From positions 42,901-106,900 of the forward strand of contig CAYYID010000012.1 of NCBI GenBank assembly GCA_964471915.1: 64,000 nucleotides of DNA, read 5' to 3'. Below are positions 62,012 through 64,000 of the stretch, piece after piece. This stretch comes from JAIEPW01 sp964471915. Lineage in GTDB: Bacteria > Acidobacteriota > Terriglobia > Bryobacterales > Bryobacteraceae. A program made the translations under genes and the position numbers. Within the stretch, counting starts at the first letter, position 1, and the number at the start of each line of letters is the position of its first letter. The notes under the pieces were generated by a model. That model made no database searches. It saw only the letters and a program-made list of their open reading frames with translations, and was not told the DNA's origin.

Positions 62012-64000
62012 CTAGGGGACCGTTACCTGCAGCGCGTTCGAAGCTCCCTGCTCGTTGCTGGCGGTGACCGACACCGACGCCACGCTGTTCACCACCGGAC
62101 GTCCCCCGGGTCCCGTGCCTTGGAAGGTGAAAGGCACCGAGACGGTGAACTGGCCGCCGAACGGCTGCGAAGCTGCGCTTTGGAAATAGGCCTGCGCCGC
62201 GCCCTGGAGATTCACCGTAAACCGGGTGGTCGAAAGCTGCGCTCCGGGGGCCGGTGTGAACTCAACGTTGAGCGCGGTGAGGGTCCGCGTGGTGGCAAAC
62301 CCGGCGACAGTAATGGTGAAGCTCGTCGCCGTCTGCCCCGTCAACAGGATGTTTTGGAGCGTAGGCCGCGCTGGTGCGATGGTCAACTGCCGCGTGGCCG
62401 GCGTCGCCGGGGTAAGATCCACACCGCCTGACTGGGTAGCGAATGCGGGAGTGAACGTCAGCGTGCCCGCCACGGTTCCGGTTTGGAGCCGCGTTTCGTT
62501 GCCGGTGACGCCGAAGACCGCGCGGGTGGTATTCGCCGGGATCGTGAAGCGCGCCGTCAGACCGCCGACCGCGAACTGCAGCGCGGGGTCGAGCGGCAGG
62601 TCTCCGGTGTAGGCCACCGTAAGCGTCCCGGTCAGTGCTGTGGGGTACGGGGACGCGAGCGTCAGCGAGACCGGGATCTGCCCCGGCGCCACCGGACTCG
62701 TGGGCAGGTTGATTGTGTAGGCCGGCAGCGGCGGGGCCTCGGTGGCCGACCCGACCAGCGGGATCAACGTGTTATCCAGCCGCAGGCTTCCGGTCGCGAA
62801 ACCCAGCGCCACGGGCGTGAACGCGAGGTCCAGGGCGAACTCCGCGTTCGGCGCGAGGCTCGCGGGCAGCGGGGGGATCCCCGTGACAAAGAAGGGCCCG
62901 CCGGCCGTCCCCGGGCCGATGTTCGAAAGCACCGCGGTCTGGGTGCCGGTGTTGCGGACCGTCAACCGCAAGCGGACGCTGTCGGTGAGCCGCACCGGAG
63001 GGAACACCACCGACGGATTGGCGGCGTTGATCGTCACCACGGAGCCGGCCGCCGGATACGAGAACGTCAGTTCCGGCCCCAGGCCAACGCCGGTAAGCGG
63101 AAAGCGGTCCGAGTTGACGAACAGGCTGCCGGTCGCGGTTCCGGGCCGCGCGGGAGTGAAGTTCACCGCGAACGTAAGGCTCGCGTTCGGCGCGAGGGTC
63201 TGCGGGAGCACCGGCACGTTGGCCGCGGCGAACGACGCGCCCGCCACCGCGATCGAACCAATCGTCCCCGCCTGGTTGCCCGTGTTCGCCACGCGCACCA
63301 GCACCGTGCTCGACTGTCCCAGGCTCACGGACGGAAGTTCGATCGTGCCACCCGGCGTCACGTTCCCCGGCGGATCCGAGTCGATCAACTGGTACGTCAA
63401 GTTCGGCGCCATGCCGCTGCCTTGGAGCTCGATGACCACGGGGGCGCCGGTGTCGAAGGTGATGCGGATCTGGCCCACGTCATTAGCCACGCCCGTGGGC
63501 TGATACAGCACCAGCACCTGCAGCGTCTGGGCCGGCAGAACGGTCTGCGGAAACAATGGCAGGCGCGCCAGGCGGAACGCGGTGCCCGAAACCAGCGAAA
63601 TGCCGGTGACGTTGCCCTGCCCGCTGCCCGTGTTGGTGATCGAGAGCGCCGCCTGGGCAACGGTGTTCACCGGCGTCGGAGTGAAGAGCAACGGCGCGCC
63701 CGTGGCCAGCGGAATCACGTTCTGGTCCGTCTGCAGCAGGTAGCTCAACGTGAACGACGGCGCGGTGCCTACCAGTCCCAGCAACACCGCTCCGGCGGTC
63801 GACACCGGGGGATTTCCTGGTACGGTCGCGGGAATCGTCTCCACGAAACTCAGGTTCAACTGCGCGCTCGCCGGCGCGGCGGTGTTCGGCCGGTAGCGGA
63901 CCTCGAACGTCACCGACGATCCCGGAGTGAGGGTGAGCGGCAGGGTCTGCGCGATCGACGCCGAGAACGCCGTTGAGCCGAGAATGACGGGTTGCCGGTC
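62012..64000 (-). CDS. Choice-of-anchor D type beta-sandwich repeat protein, N-terminus cut by window
   Basis: The frame is open to the right edge of the window, so the GTG at 63913 is internal and the gene starts outside. At least 660 residues remain. It contains several beta-sandwich repeats, each with the pattern of choice-of-anchor D/ASH domains (TLTPGSSVTFEVRYRP, LAPNASLTFAVNFTP, LAPNAEFALDLAFTP). Repeats are ~110 residues each in the first 400 residues, followed by further Ig-like or Calx-beta-like modules to the C-terminus. A surface or periplasmic adhesion protein is likely. The stop lies 26 bases before the TonB-like start, so the two may be in one transcript. Confidence 0.78.
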   Translation of the reverse strand, partial: DRQPVILGSTAFSASIAQTLPLTLTPGSSVTFEVRYRPNTAAPASAQLNLSFVETIPATVPGNPPVSTAGAVLLGLVGTAPSFTLSYLLQTDQNVIPLATGAPLLFTPTPVNTVAQAALSITNTGSGQGNVTGISLVSGTAFRLARLPLFPQTVLPAQTLQVLVLYQPTGVANDVGQIRITFDTGAPVVIELQGSGMAPNLTYQLIDSDPPGNVTPGGTIELPSVSLGQSSTVLVRVANTGNQAGTIGSIAVAGASFAAANVPVLPQTLAPNASLTFAVNFTPARPGTATGSLFVNSDRFPLTGVGLGPELTFSYPAAGSVVTINAANPSVVFPPVRLTDSVRLRLTVRNTGTQTAVLSNIGPGTAGGPFFVTGIPPLPASLAPNAEFALDLAFTPVALGFATGSLRLDNTLIPLVGSATEAPPLPAYTINLPTSPVAPGQIPVSLTLASPYPTALTGTLTVAYTGDLPLDPALQFAVGGLTARFTIPANTTRAVFGVTGNETRLQTGTVAGTLTFTPAFATQSGGVDLTPATPATRQLTIAPARPTLQNILLTGQTATSFTITVAGFATTRTLTALNVEFTPAPGAQLSTTRFTVNLQGAAQAYFQSAASQPFGGQFTVSVPFTFQGTGPGGRPVVNSVASVSVTASNEQGASNALQVTVP

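Noticed and set aside
62483..63976. Plus-strand frame of 497 codons opposite the choice-of-anchor D gene
   Set aside because: Arg/Gly-rich low-complexity translation typical of the reverse strand of repeat genes; no start signal.

Overview
The window looks like part of a GC-rich acidobacterial chromosome, most likely of the Bryobacterales/Solibacter lineage. This is inferred from several signs together: two secreted proteins ending in the TIGR03437-type 'Solibacter' C-terminal domain (53978-55180 and 55249-60486), choice-of-anchor D style repeats at the right edge, an exosortase with short PEP-CTERM substrates, and a large exopolysaccharide (EPS) locus. I recognised no rRNA, tRNA or CRISPR array. 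Both window ends cut through genes.

Region 1 (1-16.8 kb) is an EPS glycan module, all on the + strand. It holds five sugar-handling glycosyltransferase-type genes or partners (572, 2978, 4210, 10744 and the secreted beta-helix protein at 1467), a flippase (5486), a methyltransferase and an asparagine-synthase-like amidotransferase. It also carries what looks like a complete GDP-D-glycero-D-manno-heptose pathway: GmhA (16172), HddA (7107), GmhB (15612) and HddC (14845), with a nucleotide-sugar dehydratase/reductase (9714). Between 9073 and 9687 lie a collapsed insertion sequence with ~53-bp inverted ends and the decayed 3' end of a second HddA gene.

Region 2 (17.0-31.4 kb) is bracketed by two apparently identical, directly oriented IS3-family copies (17044-18348 and 30089-31393). 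The ~11.7 kb between them holds a second flippase, a CgeB-like glycosyltransferase, a pyruvyl transferase, a CDP-sugar branch (RfbF, RfbG, an RmlC-like epimerase, a C-methyltransferase and a DUF4910 protein), another methyltransferase and an apiosidase-like lipoprotein. A PIG-L deacetylase and a GSA-aminomutase-like aminotransferase just right of the second IS look like displaced members of the same sugar cluster.

Region 3 (33.7-43.9 kb) is the least conventional part: polysaccharide deacetylase, KAS III, ACP, FabL-like reductase, hexapeptide acyltransferase, aldo/keto reductase, asparagine synthase, a second ACP, AMP-forming acyl ligase and a NadE-like ATP pyrophosphatase. I read this as a pathway that builds an acyl or amide group on a carrier protein to decorate the glycan. 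Ligase, ACP and amidotransferase genes are known companions of exosortase-A type EPS loci, but this full set is not one I can name.

Region 4 (44.1-51.6 kb) is the export and sorting module: Wzz/GNVR chain-length protein, BY-kinase, VanZ-like protein, FemAB-like protein, exosortase and a PrsT-like TPR lipoprotein.

Region 5 (51.7-64 kb) supplies the surface proteins: a PEP-CTERM protein with a thioester-like Cys/Gln arrangement, a 70-residue PEP-CTERM protein, a dockerin/FN3 protein, a PilZ protein, a cohesin-like TIGR03437 protein, a 1745-residue FN3/LamG/TIGR03437 protein, a TonB-like protein and a truncated choice-of-anchor D protein. Recurrent AGTACC/AGTACT palindromes sit in several promoter regions here. 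No Wzy polymerase or initiating phosphoglycosyltransferase could be assigned inside the window.
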